A stretch of 33,812 nucleotides of DNA from Rickettsiales bacterium (GCA_017999675.1 JAGNLL010000013.1:1-33812), one strand, 5' to 3'; positions 23,569 to 32,028 are shown, counted from the stretch's first letter. Numbers and translations are program-made. Notes: a model not told the origin generated them from the sequence alone.

Positions 23569-25383
23569 ATGCCTCTAAAACACGCAGAATTTGCCAAGCT
23601 TCTAGAAGAAAAAATTCGCCGAAAATATCGGGATTTAGATTACTTTCAGAGTTCTACTGGCAATGCATTTAGAGGCGCTATTTTAAAGCAAAAAAATCAA
23701 CTATTTCGCAGCAAAGACGGTTTTGCAACTTTGGCGCTACAAGCGCCTGCCGATAAAGAAGATGCCAAAGATTTGATTGGCAACGCATTGCGTTATTCAA
23801 ACTCAATTAGAAGAGAATTTTTGGGTAGCGCAGAACTGATTCCTCTAAGAATTTTACTGCCTTACAATTTTAGCGAGAATGATGGTTGGAACGTTGCTGA
23901 GATTCTAATGACAAGAGGTAAAGATGGTTTGATCGAAATTGATCCTGTAGTTTACGATTTTCAAAAAGGTGAGGCGAGAGCTTATCAAGCTGATAGTGAT
24001 TTATCTGCAGCTGTAGATTTATTAGCTAAAAATCTGCGCACAAAAAGCAGAATAATAAATGTTGGTAAGGTTTCAAAGTTTGAAAAAAAAGCTGATCACG
24101 AGCAAGGCGCCGCAGATATTGTAGTTGAGATGATTAACGGCGATCATCCAAAAATGGAAATCGTCACGCCAGCCAATGCTGAAAATTTTGTAGAGTTTCA
24201 AGGATCTCTAAGCGCTGCTGCTCCGATTAAAACTCTTAGTAGAAGTTTATCTCAAGGAACACTTGTGCCGGTAGAGCTTCAAGAAAAATTGAAAAAATTA
24301 TCTGCATCTCAAAAGCAGTTTGTTTCAAAAGATGAGCGTCAAAGCTTACTAAAGAGAGCCAAAACTCAGTTGCAAAAAATAAAAGCGCTGGAGCAAGTAG
24401 TATCAGAAAAATCCACGCGAAGAGCGGTTGCAGAATCGCCTTTTGTTAATAAAAGAAGTGCGGCGATTGCTCCGCAAAATCTGACTTCACTAAAAACAAG
24501 CGAAGATATTCTAGAAGCCTTTGTGCCAGCCAATGAAAATCAGGCTCCGTCACCTTCTTTACAGCAACCGAGTTACGTTGAACCTCTGTCGCCACTTTCA
24601 TCGCCAAGTAAAGAAGAAAGCGATCTTTCTAGAGTCGAAAGTTGGAATGGCTTTCCCCCCACTTTTTCTGCCACTAGCAGCGAAATTAAAATTCCTTCAG
24701 CGTCTCCTAAGGTTGGAGAAAAAAGTTTTGTCGTAAGTTTGGCGACTAAAGTTGAAGCAGAAACAAAAATCGGCATTTGGATAAAATCGGTCAGAAAAAA
24801 TAATTACCGAACTCTCGATGGCGCATATGGCAAGGACAAGTCGGACGACGAAAGAAGGCTAGAAGAGCGCAACATGATGAGAGATATTTTGCTGCATTTA
24901 ACCACTCACAAATCGATTAGAAAAATTAACGCAGGCGAAAACTTAAGCTTAGGTGACCTGCTAAAAATCATCGATTTGGCGAAGAAAAAAGGCGGCGTTA
25001 ATTACAAAAAAACCGATGCAGACTCTTACGAAAAACAAAATCTTGATGAAATTGAAGATATTGACTCAAAGCTAGCTAAAGCCTTCTCGGGCTTGTATCA
25101 AAGGCAGTGCGAAGCTTGCGGAATTTATTCTGGTCGAGAATTTGCTGACGAAGATTGGCTTGCGGTTGGCAGTAGGCTAACCTTTGTTTTAGATGATGTG
25201 CGTGATGAAATTGCGGCAAGACAAGGTGAAGTGCTTTCACCAAAAAGCATCGAAGCAGTCAAATCTGCTGTGCAAGATAAAGAGCTGTTGGTTAAAAAAG
25301 TTTTAAGTGAGAAGGTGACTTTTGCAGAAAGTGTAATTTTTGCAAATACTCGATCTAGCGCCTCTTCGGCTTTTAGCAGATAG
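23569..25383 (+). CDS. Effector-like protein 1 with shared C-terminal domain
   Basis: A 604-residue soluble protein with no signal peptide or membrane segment and no whole-length match I recognise. The N-terminal ~160 residues look globular (YFQSSTGNAFRGAIL, PLRILLPYNFSENDGW, LIEIDPVVYDFQKGEARAY). A charged helical part (about 235-285) and a Ser/Pro-rich linker (about 325-385) follow. Residues about 385-582 are a domain shared with the next gene: NNYRTLDGAYG, EERNMMRDILLHLT, NLSLGDLLKIIDLAKKKGGV, SYEKQNLDEI, LYQRQCEACGIYSGRE and GSRLTFVLDDV. The layout of variable N-terminus plus common C-terminus suggests a secretion-signal or regulatory module, as in type IV-secreted effectors; that is inference. 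The downstream paralogue is 44 bp away, so an operon is likely. Confidence 0.75.
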   Translation: MPLKHAEFAKLLEEKIRRKYRDLDYFQSSTGNAFRGAILKQKNQLFRSKDGFATLALQAPADKEDAKDLIGNALRYSNSIRREFLGSAELIPLRILLPYNFSENDGWNVAEILMTRGKDGLIEIDPVVYDFQKGEARAYQADSDLSAAVDLLAKNLRTKSRIINVGKVSKFEKKADHEQGAADIVVEMINGDHPKMEIVTPANAENFVEFQGSLSAAAPIKTLSRSLSQGTLVPVELQEKLKKLSASQKQFVSKDERQSLLKRAKTQLQKIKALEQVVSEKSTRRAVAESPFVNKRSAAIAPQNLTSLKTSEDILEAFVPANENQAPSPSLQQPSYVEPLSPLSSPSKEESDLSRVESWNGFPPTFSATSSEIKIPSASPKVGEKSFVVSLATKVEAETKIGIWIKSVRKNNYRTLDGAYGKDKSDDERRLEERNMMRDILLHLTTHKSIRKINAGENLSLGDLLKIIDLAKKKGGVNYKKTDADSYEKQNLDEIEDIDSKLAKAFSGLYQRQCEACGIYSGREFADEDWLAVGSRLTFVLDDVRDEIAARQGEVLSPKSIEAVKSAVQDKELLVKKVLSEKVTFAESVIFANTRSSASSAFSR

Positions 25384-25427
25384 GGCTCTTTCACGCAGAT
25401 ATTAATTAATCAAAATGAGGTTTTGAC

Positions 25428-28022
25428 GTGAGTAGAGGTGTTGTCGAAAAGTCTCTAAGCGAAACTTGGTTTGCGCCAAATTATCAAAAGGCCAGCAATA
25501 TTTACGGCGCAACAGCTGACCTTCCTATCGCCTCGCCAATTTTTTCAATTTCGAAAGGTTATAATTATGGTCTTGGTGGTGACGAAGAATTAGAATTTAG
25601 AAGAAAATTTCCCCTGATGCAGAGAATTAGGGGTGACGGAGCTTGTTATTTTAACGCTTGCATGGCGGGAATTCTTAATAAATGCGTTAATGATCCAGAA
25701 AGATGGAATCTTCTAAGGCGGAATTTAATAGAGCGCGGTTGCCAAGATATTGCCGATAGAATTGGTGATGAAGGTGCAGTATTAACTCGCCAGAAAGTTA
25801 ATCAACTTCTGCAAGAAAGGGGTGATGAAAATATGGTGCGTCAGATCACTGAGCAGCTTTTAGTTCCCTTGAACCAAGATTTTGTTAGGGTTTTGCAGCT
25901 TAAAATTGAAGAACAACAAAAGTTGTTAGCTGACTCAGATCGTGGAAATGGAGCAGCAATAGCCATTGATGCATATAAAGACCGTATAAAAAACTACGAT
26001 GTAGATGGTAGAGCTAGTGTTTACTATGAATCTGATGTAGAGCCAATCATTGCAGAGCTGTTTCCTGATTTAGAAATAGTAGCTTTATCTAGAGAGCAAG
26101 TATTGGTGGCGGATGAATGGGATTTAAATCTTGAAGATCCCAATGCAGTCTACCTGTGGAATCCAGGCGGTGGGGCTCATTTTGATCTTTTGTATAGCGC
26201 TAAAGATGAAATTAATTCTGAAATTCCTAGGGCGGCTAGTGCTAGAGAGGTTAGTTCTGAAATTGATAGCGGTCTTGCAGATCTTAAAGAAAAAATGAAA
26301 AGATACCAAGGTGCAGAAGATGACTTCAGTAAATTGGTGCAACAAATGTACGCAGTCATTCTGTCTTGCGACGAGAGATCTCGTAAAGATCTGCAGCTAA
26401 AAGAAATTCAAGGCCTTCTAGAAATAATTGCAGATTCTGAATTATCGTCAACCCCAGAAAAAGATGGTGTTGAGGCAGATAAGTCTAATCCAGATAATGC
26501 AGCAGTTAAAGCGATACAAGAAGGTACAATCGGAGATAGTTTTGAAGGCGATGCGCGGGCTTATATTGATGAAAATGAGGATGGTGAAAAAAGGCCTTTA
26601 ATAGTTTTTGCTGCACTTCTTGGTAGGTCGGATTTTATCCCTAGACTTCATGAGTTTGGTGAAGATTTTGCTAAAAAAGATCTTCACTTCGGTAATACGG
26701 CTTTGATTTGGGCAATAGCCAATGCCAATAATAAATTTGCCTATGAGTTGCTGCGGTTTGCTGAAGAAGAAAAAATACATTTAGCGATTGATCACATATC
26801 TGAACATGGAAATACCGCTTTGCATCTCGCTGCAGCCAAAGGATATGACGATAAAGATTCTGATGGAAAAGATGTTGGGGTTTCAAATAGAGGGTTGGTT
26901 CAAAAATTAATCAGTGCGGGCGCTGATCCAAATATCTTTTCTAATAACGGAAATACAGCCCTTGATATTGCGGTGGCAAGGCGAGATGTCGAGATGATTG
27001 GGGCAATTTGCCAATCGCCAATAGTTGACTTAGAAACAATTCGCCGCGCTCAAGAAGTTTTGCAATATGGTCGCGCAGAGTCTGAAAAAATTGTTAAAGA
27101 AGTCACTTCGCCGCTTCAAGATTTGGTTGAAGAAAAAGAATTTGCCGAAAAAAAAGATGAAGTTTCAGAAATATTGGAAAATGCAAAATCTCGCTTGGAG
27201 AAAGATGTAGAATTATACAAGTCGCCAGCAAAAGCTTTTGAAGCAGAAGGGCAGGATAAGAGTTTTTCTAAAAAGAGAGAAGAGCCGGCTAAAGGATCTC
27301 CAGGTGCGTCTCGCAAAAATATCGCCCAAAGAAATGCTAAAACTTCAATTAAAGTGGCTGCACCATCAACATCTCCAGAGGCGGGAAAAAAAGGCTTTAC
27401 CGTAGAAGCTTTTGTCACGCATGCAGTTTTAACAACTAAGTCGGGTGCTTGGGCCAAAACCAAAAGACAAAATAACTACAGAACTCTCGATGGTGTTTAC
27501 GGGATTGGTTTGTCAAAAGACGGGCGAGAGCGAGAAGAGCGCGACACAATGCGCGACATTTTGCTTAGTTTAACTAGTGACGAAGAGATCACAAAGCGCA
27601 ATGGCGGCAAAAATTTGTCCCTTAGCGATTTGTTAAAAATTGTCGATTTAGCAAAAGATAAGGGTGGTGTTTCGCATAAAAAAATTGCAGGAAAAGAGTC
27701 TTACGAAGATCAAGGCAGAGATGAGGTGAAAGAAATTGACGCGGGATTGGCCCGAACTTTTTCGGCACTTTATCAGCAAAAATGCGAGTCTTGCGGAATT
27801 TATTCTGGACGTGCAGGCGTTGGTGTTAAGGGTGCTGCACCCGGTAGCAGGTTAACATTTGTACCAGATGAGGTGGTAAAAACTATTCGCAAAAATTCTG
27901 CAAACGAGGTGAGTGACGACGAGATGTCTCAAGTTAAAAAGAACTTAAGTGCAAAAGAGTCTTTAGTTTTAGAGGTTCTTAAAAAAAGCAAAGCCACTAA
28001 CAATAAAAGCGGTAGAAGCTAA
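25428..28022 (+). CDS. OTU-protease-like, ankyrin-containing effector candidate 2
   Basis: An 864-residue protein from a GTG start preceded by GAGG at 7-nt spacing, almost the only Shine-Dalgarno-like site in the window. Residues about 62-256 resemble an OTU cysteine protease: RIRGDGACYFNACMAGIL with D70 and Cys73, and GGGAHFDLLYSA with His251. Residues about 388-535 hold ankyrin-like repeats (FGNTALIWAIANANN, HGNTALHLAAAKG, NGNTALDIAVARRD). A charged coiled-coil-like part (about 540-600) and a Lys/Ser/Pro linker lead to the shared domain at about 656-856 (NNYRTLDGVYG, EERDTMRDILLSLT, NLSLSDLLKIVDLAKDKGGV, CESCGIYSGR). OTU plus ankyrin points to action on ubiquitin in a eukaryotic host. No Sec signal is present; a type IV or other one-step secretion route would be needed and is not in view. 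Confidence 0.8.
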   Translation: MSRGVVEKSLSETWFAPNYQKASNIYGATADLPIASPIFSISKGYNYGLGGDEELEFRRKFPLMQRIRGDGACYFNACMAGILNKCVNDPERWNLLRRNLIERGCQDIADRIGDEGAVLTRQKVNQLLQERGDENMVRQITEQLLVPLNQDFVRVLQLKIEEQQKLLADSDRGNGAAIAIDAYKDRIKNYDVDGRASVYYESDVEPIIAELFPDLEIVALSREQVLVADEWDLNLEDPNAVYLWNPGGGAHFDLLYSAKDEINSEIPRAASAREVSSEIDSGLADLKEKMKRYQGAEDDFSKLVQQMYAVILSCDERSRKDLQLKEIQGLLEIIADSELSSTPEKDGVEADKSNPDNAAVKAIQEGTIGDSFEGDARAYIDENEDGEKRPLIVFAALLGRSDFIPRLHEFGEDFAKKDLHFGNTALIWAIANANNKFAYELLRFAEEEKIHLAIDHISEHGNTALHLAAAKGYDDKDSDGKDVGVSNRGLVQKLISAGADPNIFSNNGNTALDIAVARRDVEMIGAICQSPIVDLETIRRAQEVLQYGRAESEKIVKEVTSPLQDLVEEKEFAEKKDEVSEILENAKSRLEKDVELYKSPAKAFEAEGQDKSFSKKREEPAKGSPGASRKNIAQRNAKTSIKVAAPSTSPEAGKKGFTVEAFVTHAVLTTKSGAWAKTKRQNNYRTLDGVYGIGLSKDGREREERDTMRDILLSLTSDEEITKRNGGKNLSLSDLLKIVDLAKDKGGVSHKKIAGKESYEDQGRDEVKEIDAGLARTFSALYQQKCESCGIYSGRAGVGVKGAAPGSRLTFVPDEVVKTIRKNSANEVSDDEMSQVKKNLSAKESLVLEVLKKSKATNNKSGRS

Positions 28023-28028
28023 AAAAAA

Positions 28029-29144
28029 TTATTCACCCAAAACCACAAAATCAGCTGCGCTGGCGCACTCTTTTTTCAAATCTTCAACATATTTAGTCAC
28101 TCGCAAATCAGCTTCTTTTTGACAAGAAAAAATAAACTTTTGGCGCAATCTGGTTAGTTCAAATTTGTCGTACATTTTTTTAGCAGAGTTAATTTCCTTC
28201 TCTTTTTCTACGCGTAATTCTTTTTTGTTTTTTGCTGCGATTTTTTCATCAACCTTTGTGGCAAAGTCTTCGCCACTAACGCCAATGGCGGCAAAACTGT
28301 TATTGTTGTAAAAATCTGAGTTGTTTTTTTTGCGTTCAAGTTCGGCTTTTTTGCGGTCGTCTTCTTTTAGCAAATCGTTGGGAAATCTGAGGTAAGCCAT
28401 TTTTTGACAAATCACTTTTTCCTCCATTTCTTTTAAAAATCTTTTTTTATCAATCTCTGCAAAGCATTGGCGCGAGCGGTCTTGCGCGATTGTGCAATTT
28501 GTAAAATTTACATTGTCTAAGTGAAATTTTACGCAAGTTGGATATTTTTCTTTGGCCAAATTGTAGCGTTTAATTTCTTTGTCGATGCGGCGGTCAACAA
28601 CAAAACCAATGTTGTAGGAGTGGTTGGGGTAATCGAGATATTCTAAATTTCCAAAAGGCGGCACCAATTGTTGGTCAATAATTAAAGCGCGGCGGCACGA
28701 AAAATAATCGTCAATTTTTGCCTGATCTTCAGTTTGAAAAATATAGCCCATCACCAAACACTGTTTGTGGTGGCGCTCGTCCATTTTGTTATTTTCGTGG
28801 GTTAAAATTGACTCTGGCGTGTCGGCAAGTTTTAGCGAAATTTTAGTGACAAGATCGCTTATTTCTAAGTTGTAGTTTTTAGCGTCAGGTGCGTCGTCAG
28901 TGCGCAGGCGATGTTTGGTAAGTGACATGCGGCAGCGCCAATAAAGGCCGCTTTGCATGTCGATGCTTTTGTCAAAATTAATTTTTAGCGACGAGCAAAA
29001 AGCGTGATCTTGTTTTTCAAAAAATTGAATGTGCGGCAAATTTGAAAGAATGTGCGGATTAACCGGCTCTTTTTCTACATGCTTGCACGCAAAGCTAAGA
29101 CAAAAAATTGCGGCGAAAATTTTTTTGAAGAATTTCTTTTGCAT
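28029..29144 (-). CDS. Cysteine-rich exported protein, possible lipoprotein
   Basis: A 371-residue protein I do not recognise. The N-terminus KKFFKKIFAAIFCLSFAC is a signal sequence with a Cys at residue 20; LSFAC is a poor but possible lipobox. The mature part has about a dozen cysteines in recurring short contexts: YWRCRMSL, YFSCRRALI, TCVKFHL, FTNCTIAQDRSRQCFAEID, KVICQKMAYLRF and FSCQKEADLRV. This suggests a disulphide-bonded periplasmic or surface protein with degenerate repeats. A charged helical segment (about 270-340) lies near the C-terminus. It converges on the effector gene (6 bp apart) and is divergent from pth (68 bp). Confidence 0.7.
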   Translation of the reverse strand: MQKKFFKKIFAAIFCLSFACKHVEKEPVNPHILSNLPHIQFFEKQDHAFCSSLKINFDKSIDMQSGLYWRCRMSLTKHRLRTDDAPDAKNYNLEISDLVTKISLKLADTPESILTHENNKMDERHHKQCLVMGYIFQTEDQAKIDDYFSCRRALIIDQQLVPPFGNLEYLDYPNHSYNIGFVVDRRIDKEIKRYNLAKEKYPTCVKFHLDNVNFTNCTIAQDRSRQCFAEIDKKRFLKEMEEKVICQKMAYLRFPNDLLKEDDRKKAELERKKNNSDFYNNNSFAAIGVSGEDFATKVDEKIAAKNKKELRVEKEKEINSAKKMYDKFELTRLRQKFIFSCQKEADLRVTKYVEDLKKECASAADFVVLGE

Positions 29145-29212
29145 GAAAAATTTTTAAGAGGGAAATAGACACAGTTAAATTCACTTTCAAAAACCTTACT
29201 CATTTTTTCAAC

Positions 29213-29773
29213 ATGCATCTTCTAGTTGGCCTTGGAAATATCGGGCGCGAATACGAACTTACGCGACACAATTTTGGCTTCATTTTGCTTGACCAAATTG
29301 TTGAAGATTGGGGACTCGTGCCGCAGTCAAAAAAATTTAAAAGCGAAGTTTTTACCGGCGAAATTGACGGCCAAAAAATTGTCGCAATCAAGCCGCAAAC
29401 CTACATGAACTTGTCGGGAGAGGCAGTTTTGGCGGCGGCAAGTTTTTACAAAATTGCGCCAAAAAATATTTTAGTTTTTCACGACGATCTCGATTTAGAC
29501 TTGGCCAGAATCAAGGTAAAAACCGGTGGCGGTAATGCCGGCCACAATGGTTTAAAATCAATCGACGCCGCAATTGGCAAAGACTACATGCGCCTGCGCC
29601 TAGGAATTGGCCGCCCTGAAAATTCTGAATTTGAAACCGCAGATTACGTTTTGTCAAAATTCACCCGTGACGAAATTGATTTGGTGAAAAAAACTAACGA
29701 GAAAATTTCTGATTTAATCGGAGAGTTACTTGAGGGCAGGCCCGACAGTTTTTTGAATAAGCTTTATCTCTAG
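29213..29773 (+). CDS. pth: Peptidyl-tRNA hydrolase
   Basis: A 186-residue cytosolic enzyme that releases tRNA from prematurely dropped peptidyl-tRNA. Signatures are LLVGLGNIG (3-11; the usual NPG is NIG), YELTRHNFGF with the catalytic His19, KPQTYMNLSG, VFHDDLDLDLARIKVK with the catalytic Asp, and GGGNAGHNGLKS. The ATG is preceded by TTTTTCAAC. Its 3' end overlaps the end of znuC by 4 bp on the opposite strand. The common neighbour rplY is not seen. Confidence 0.96.
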   Translation: MHLLVGLGNIGREYELTRHNFGFILLDQIVEDWGLVPQSKKFKSEVFTGEIDGQKIVAIKPQTYMNLSGEAVLAAASFYKIAPKNILVFHDDLDLDLARIKVKTGGGNAGHNGLKSIDAAIGKDYMRLRLGIGRPENSEFETADYVLSKFTRDEIDLVKKTNEKISDLIGELLEGRPDSFLNKLYL

Positions 29774-30474
29774 TGCTGGTGATCGTGATGATGCTGATAA
29801 ATCGCCAACTCACTTTTATTGCCAAATAACGAAAGATATTCGGGGTGTTTATTCACCGACTCTGGCGAGCCGTGGCAGCACACGTGGTGATTTACACAAA
29901 ACACCAAATCTGTTTTTTGCATTACGGCGTGAAGATCGTGCGAGATCAATAAAATGGCGCAATTGCTGGCTTTTCTAACTTCGTCGATAATTTGGTAAAA
30001 ATCTTGCGTGCCACTGATGTCCATATATTGCGTGGGTTCGTCGAGCACGAGTAATTCAGGATTATTTGTCAGCGCTCGCAAAAATAAAATTTTTTGCATT
30101 TGTCCACCCGACAAATCGTGAATTTGCTGATTCAAAATTTTTGTCACATTAAGGCGCGAAGCTAGGTTTTTTAAGGCTTCGTCAAATTCAATTTTGTGCG
30201 TTGAAAGCTGAATAAAATCTTTAGCCGTCATTGGAATTGTTTTATCAATTTCAATTTTTTGTGGCATGTAGCCAATTTTTAGCTCCGGTTTTTTTTGCAC
30301 CTTGCCGGAGCTTGGCTTTAAAATTCCTAGTAAAATCCGCGCAATCGAAGTTTTGCCGCCACCATTGGGGCCGATCAAAGTGGTGATTTTGCCTTTTTGT
30401 AATTCTAAATTTATGCCGCTTAATATTTTTTGGGCGTTTAGTGTGAGGCTAATATTTTCAAGTTTTGCGATCAT
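29770..30474 (-). CDS. znuC: Zinc ABC transporter ATP-binding protein
   Basis: This 234-residue ABC ATPase has Walker A GPNGGGKTS (35-43), a Q-loop in IGYMPQ, the signature LSGGQMQK, Walker B ELLVLDEPT and the H-loop ISHD. It would energise Zn2+ (or Mn2+) uptake through a ZnuB permease. The C-terminus is His-rich (YQHHHDHQH), typical of ZnuC. Divergent znuA next to it supports the assignment. No permease gene is in the window. Confidence 0.92.
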   Translation of the reverse strand: MIAKLENISLTLNAQKILSGINLELQKGKITTLIGPNGGGKTSIARILLGILKPSSGKVQKKPELKIGYMPQKIEIDKTIPMTAKDFIQLSTHKIEFDEALKNLASRLNVTKILNQQIHDLSGGQMQKILFLRALTNNPELLVLDEPTQYMDISGTQDFYQIIDEVRKASNCAILLISHDLHAVMQKTDLVFCVNHHVCCHGSPESVNKHPEYLSLFGNKSELAIYQHHHDHQH

Positions 30475-30487
30475 TTATTTTTCTAAA

Positions 30488-31333
30488 ATGAAATTTTTAA
30501 AATTTTTTATTCTGTTTGTACTTAGCGCTAAAGCGGCTTTAGCCCAAGATAACCCAATAATCGTTGCGTCAATTAATCCAATTTACCAAATCGTTTTGGC
30601 AATTACTGGGGACAAAAACAACACTATTCTAATTATTAACCCCAGCGCTTCAGACCATGATTACCAACTAAAAAAAAGCGACGCTGAAAAAATTAATAAA
30701 GCCGATTTAGTTTTTTTTGTTGATGAAAATTTAGAACAAAATTTTGCCAAAATTGCCAAAACCAAAAATTCTTACCAATTGTCGCAAGTGCCGCAGATTA
30801 AGCTTTTGCAAAGCAGAAGTGAAAATAAAAAAACAGATTTGCACTTGTGGATGAACCCGCAAAACGGTGTAAAAATTGCTGAATTTGTCACTCAAAAAAT
30901 TTGCGAAATTGATGTAGCTGGCTGCAAAAAATATCAGAAAAATTTAGAAATTTTTAGAAGTAAAATTGCAAAAACTGAAAAAAAAATCAGGGCAGAATTT
31001 TCTAAAATTAAAAACCAAAACTACGTTTTTTATCACGATGCTTATCAATATTTTGAAGAATATTTTGCGTTAAAACCGCTGCAAATTATTTCAAAAAATC
31101 ACGAAAGTTATCTAACAGTAAAAAACCTGCGTGACTTTGACAGCCTTGTCTCAAGCCAAAAAATAAAATGCCTTTTTGGTGATGTTGTAGATGAAAAAAA
31201 CTCCGCCCAAAAACTTGCCCAAAATTACAAAATAAAATTTGCCAAACTTGACCCAATTGGCGGCGAGGGTGGTTATGAAAAATTATTGACCAATGTTTCT
31301 GATGTGATGATTGGTTGTTTGACGGCTTTATGA
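30488..31333 (+). CDS. znuA: Zinc-binding periplasmic protein of ABC transporter
   Basis: ATG at 30488 starts a signal peptide (MKFLKFFILFVLSAKAALAQ); the longer frame from 30302 is antisense to znuC. The 281-residue cluster A-I solute-binding protein has the ordered metal ligands H57 (SASDHDYQLKKSD), H119 (LHLWMNPQ) and H183 (FYHDAYQYFEEYF), with D232 (GDVVDEKN) or a nearby acid as the fourth. The His-rich loop common in Zn-specific ZnuA is missing (only SRSENKKTD there), so Mn2+ specificity cannot be excluded. The start codon is 13 bp from that of znuC on the other strand. A bidirectional terminator lies just after it. Confidence 0.9.
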   Translation: MKFLKFFILFVLSAKAALAQDNPIIVASINPIYQIVLAITGDKNNTILIINPSASDHDYQLKKSDAEKINKADLVFFVDENLEQNFAKIAKTKNSYQLSQVPQIKLLQSRSENKKTDLHLWMNPQNGVKIAEFVTQKICEIDVAGCKKYQKNLEIFRSKIAKTEKKIRAEFSKIKNQNYVFYHDAYQYFEEYFALKPLQIISKNHESYLTVKNLRDFDSLVSSQKIKCLFGDVVDEKNSAQKLAQNYKIKFAKLDPIGGEGGYEKLLTNVSDVMIGCLTAL

Positions 31334-31360
31334 AATTGGGCTGAGAAAAAATCGCGCAAC

Positions 31361-31398
31361 AAAAAACCGGCTTAGAATTTTTTCTAAGCCGGTTTTTT
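31361..31398. terminator. Bidirectional rho-independent terminator
   Basis: A perfect 16-bp stem (aaaaaaccggcttaga / tctaagccggtttttt) with a 6-nt loop lies between the 3' ends of znuA (plus) and the repeat protein (minus). It has A and T runs on either side, so it can end both transcripts. Confidence 0.9.
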
Positions 31399-31425
31399 TC
31401 TAGCCCAAGCTAAAACTACTTTAAA

Positions 31426-31905
31426 CTAGTTAATGGCGCCTGCTCTTACAGGTGCTGCTGGTCTAGCTTGTGGAGCTGTAGAAGTTGTTGGATTTTGACC
31501 AGCATTATCGCGTCTCTCCATGCGATTTTCGCTTCTGTCTTGACGTTTTTCGATGATTTTTTCTTTCACTTCTTGACGATTTTCTTGACGATTTTCTCTA
31601 CGTTCTTCGCGTCTGTCTTGACGTTTTTCGATGATTTTTTCTTTCACTTCTTGAAGATTTTCTTGACGATTTTCTCTACGTTCTTCGCGTCTGTCTTGAC
31701 GTTTTTCGATGATTTTTCCCTTCACTTCTTGACGTCTTTTTTGACGATTTTCTTTACGATCTTCGCGTCTTTCCATGCGATTTTCCATTCTTTGTGGAGC
31801 TGTAGCGGTGCCATCAGATTGCTGTGTGCCACCGCGATGTGGTTGAGCGAATGCTGAAGTTGCCATTAAAGAAACAAGTGTAGCTAGTTTTGCAAAATTT
31901 TTCAT
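31426..31905 (-). CDS. Exported Arg/Glu-rich protein with 26-residue repeats
   Basis: A 159-residue protein with a clear Sec signal peptide (MKNFAKLATLVSLMATSAFA then QPHRGG). The middle is made of three tandem 26-residue units of the form QEVKEKIIEKRQDRREERRE followed by NRQEN. It is preceded by a related MENRMERREDRKENRQKR segment and followed by a Pro/Ala/Thr-rich tail. The repeats are extremely charged and should be a long single or coiled helix with alternating Arg and Glu. Its function is unknown. A periplasmic stress or cation-binding role, or nucleic acid or LPS binding, could be imagined but is not shown. The 78-bp DNA repeats also make the opposite strand appear open. Confidence 0.75.
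   Translation of the reverse strand: MKNFAKLATLVSLMATSAFAQPHRGGTQQSDGTATAPQRMENRMERREDRKENRQKRRQEVKGKIIEKRQDRREERRENRQENLQEVKEKIIEKRQDRREERRENRQENRQEVKEKIIEKRQDRSENRMERRDNAGQNPTTSTAPQARPAAPVRAGAIN
31537..31770. repeat. Three tandem 78-bp coding repeats
   Basis: Identical landmarks (gtcttgacgtttttcgatga) recur at 31537, 31615 and 31693, a period of exactly 78 bp, or 26 codons. The near-identity of the DNA points to recent duplication, and copy number may vary between strains. Confidence 0.88.
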
Positions 31906-32028
31906 ATTTTTGAAATTTTATTTAGAGTGAAGATTTTAACAGAAACACCAAAACGCGGCGGCAACTTATTTTTTGAAGAAATGGCAATCAAATAAAAATT
32001 TTAAGCTGTGTCAGCGTTGGAACAGCTC

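Noticed and set aside
23866-23970. C48/C55-like (Ulp1/YopJ) protease core in effector 1: LLPYNFSENDGW followed by LIEIDPV
   Set aside because: The strand pattern is reminiscent, but the catalytic His expected before Trp is Gly106 and no clear Cys follows. It is left as unassigned.
31468-31857. Plus-strand ORF opposite the Arg/Glu repeat gene, and the idea of a CRISPR array there
   Set aside because: The open frame follows from the repeated codons. The 78-bp units are contiguous coding repeats with no unique spacers and one stays in frame with a signal peptide.
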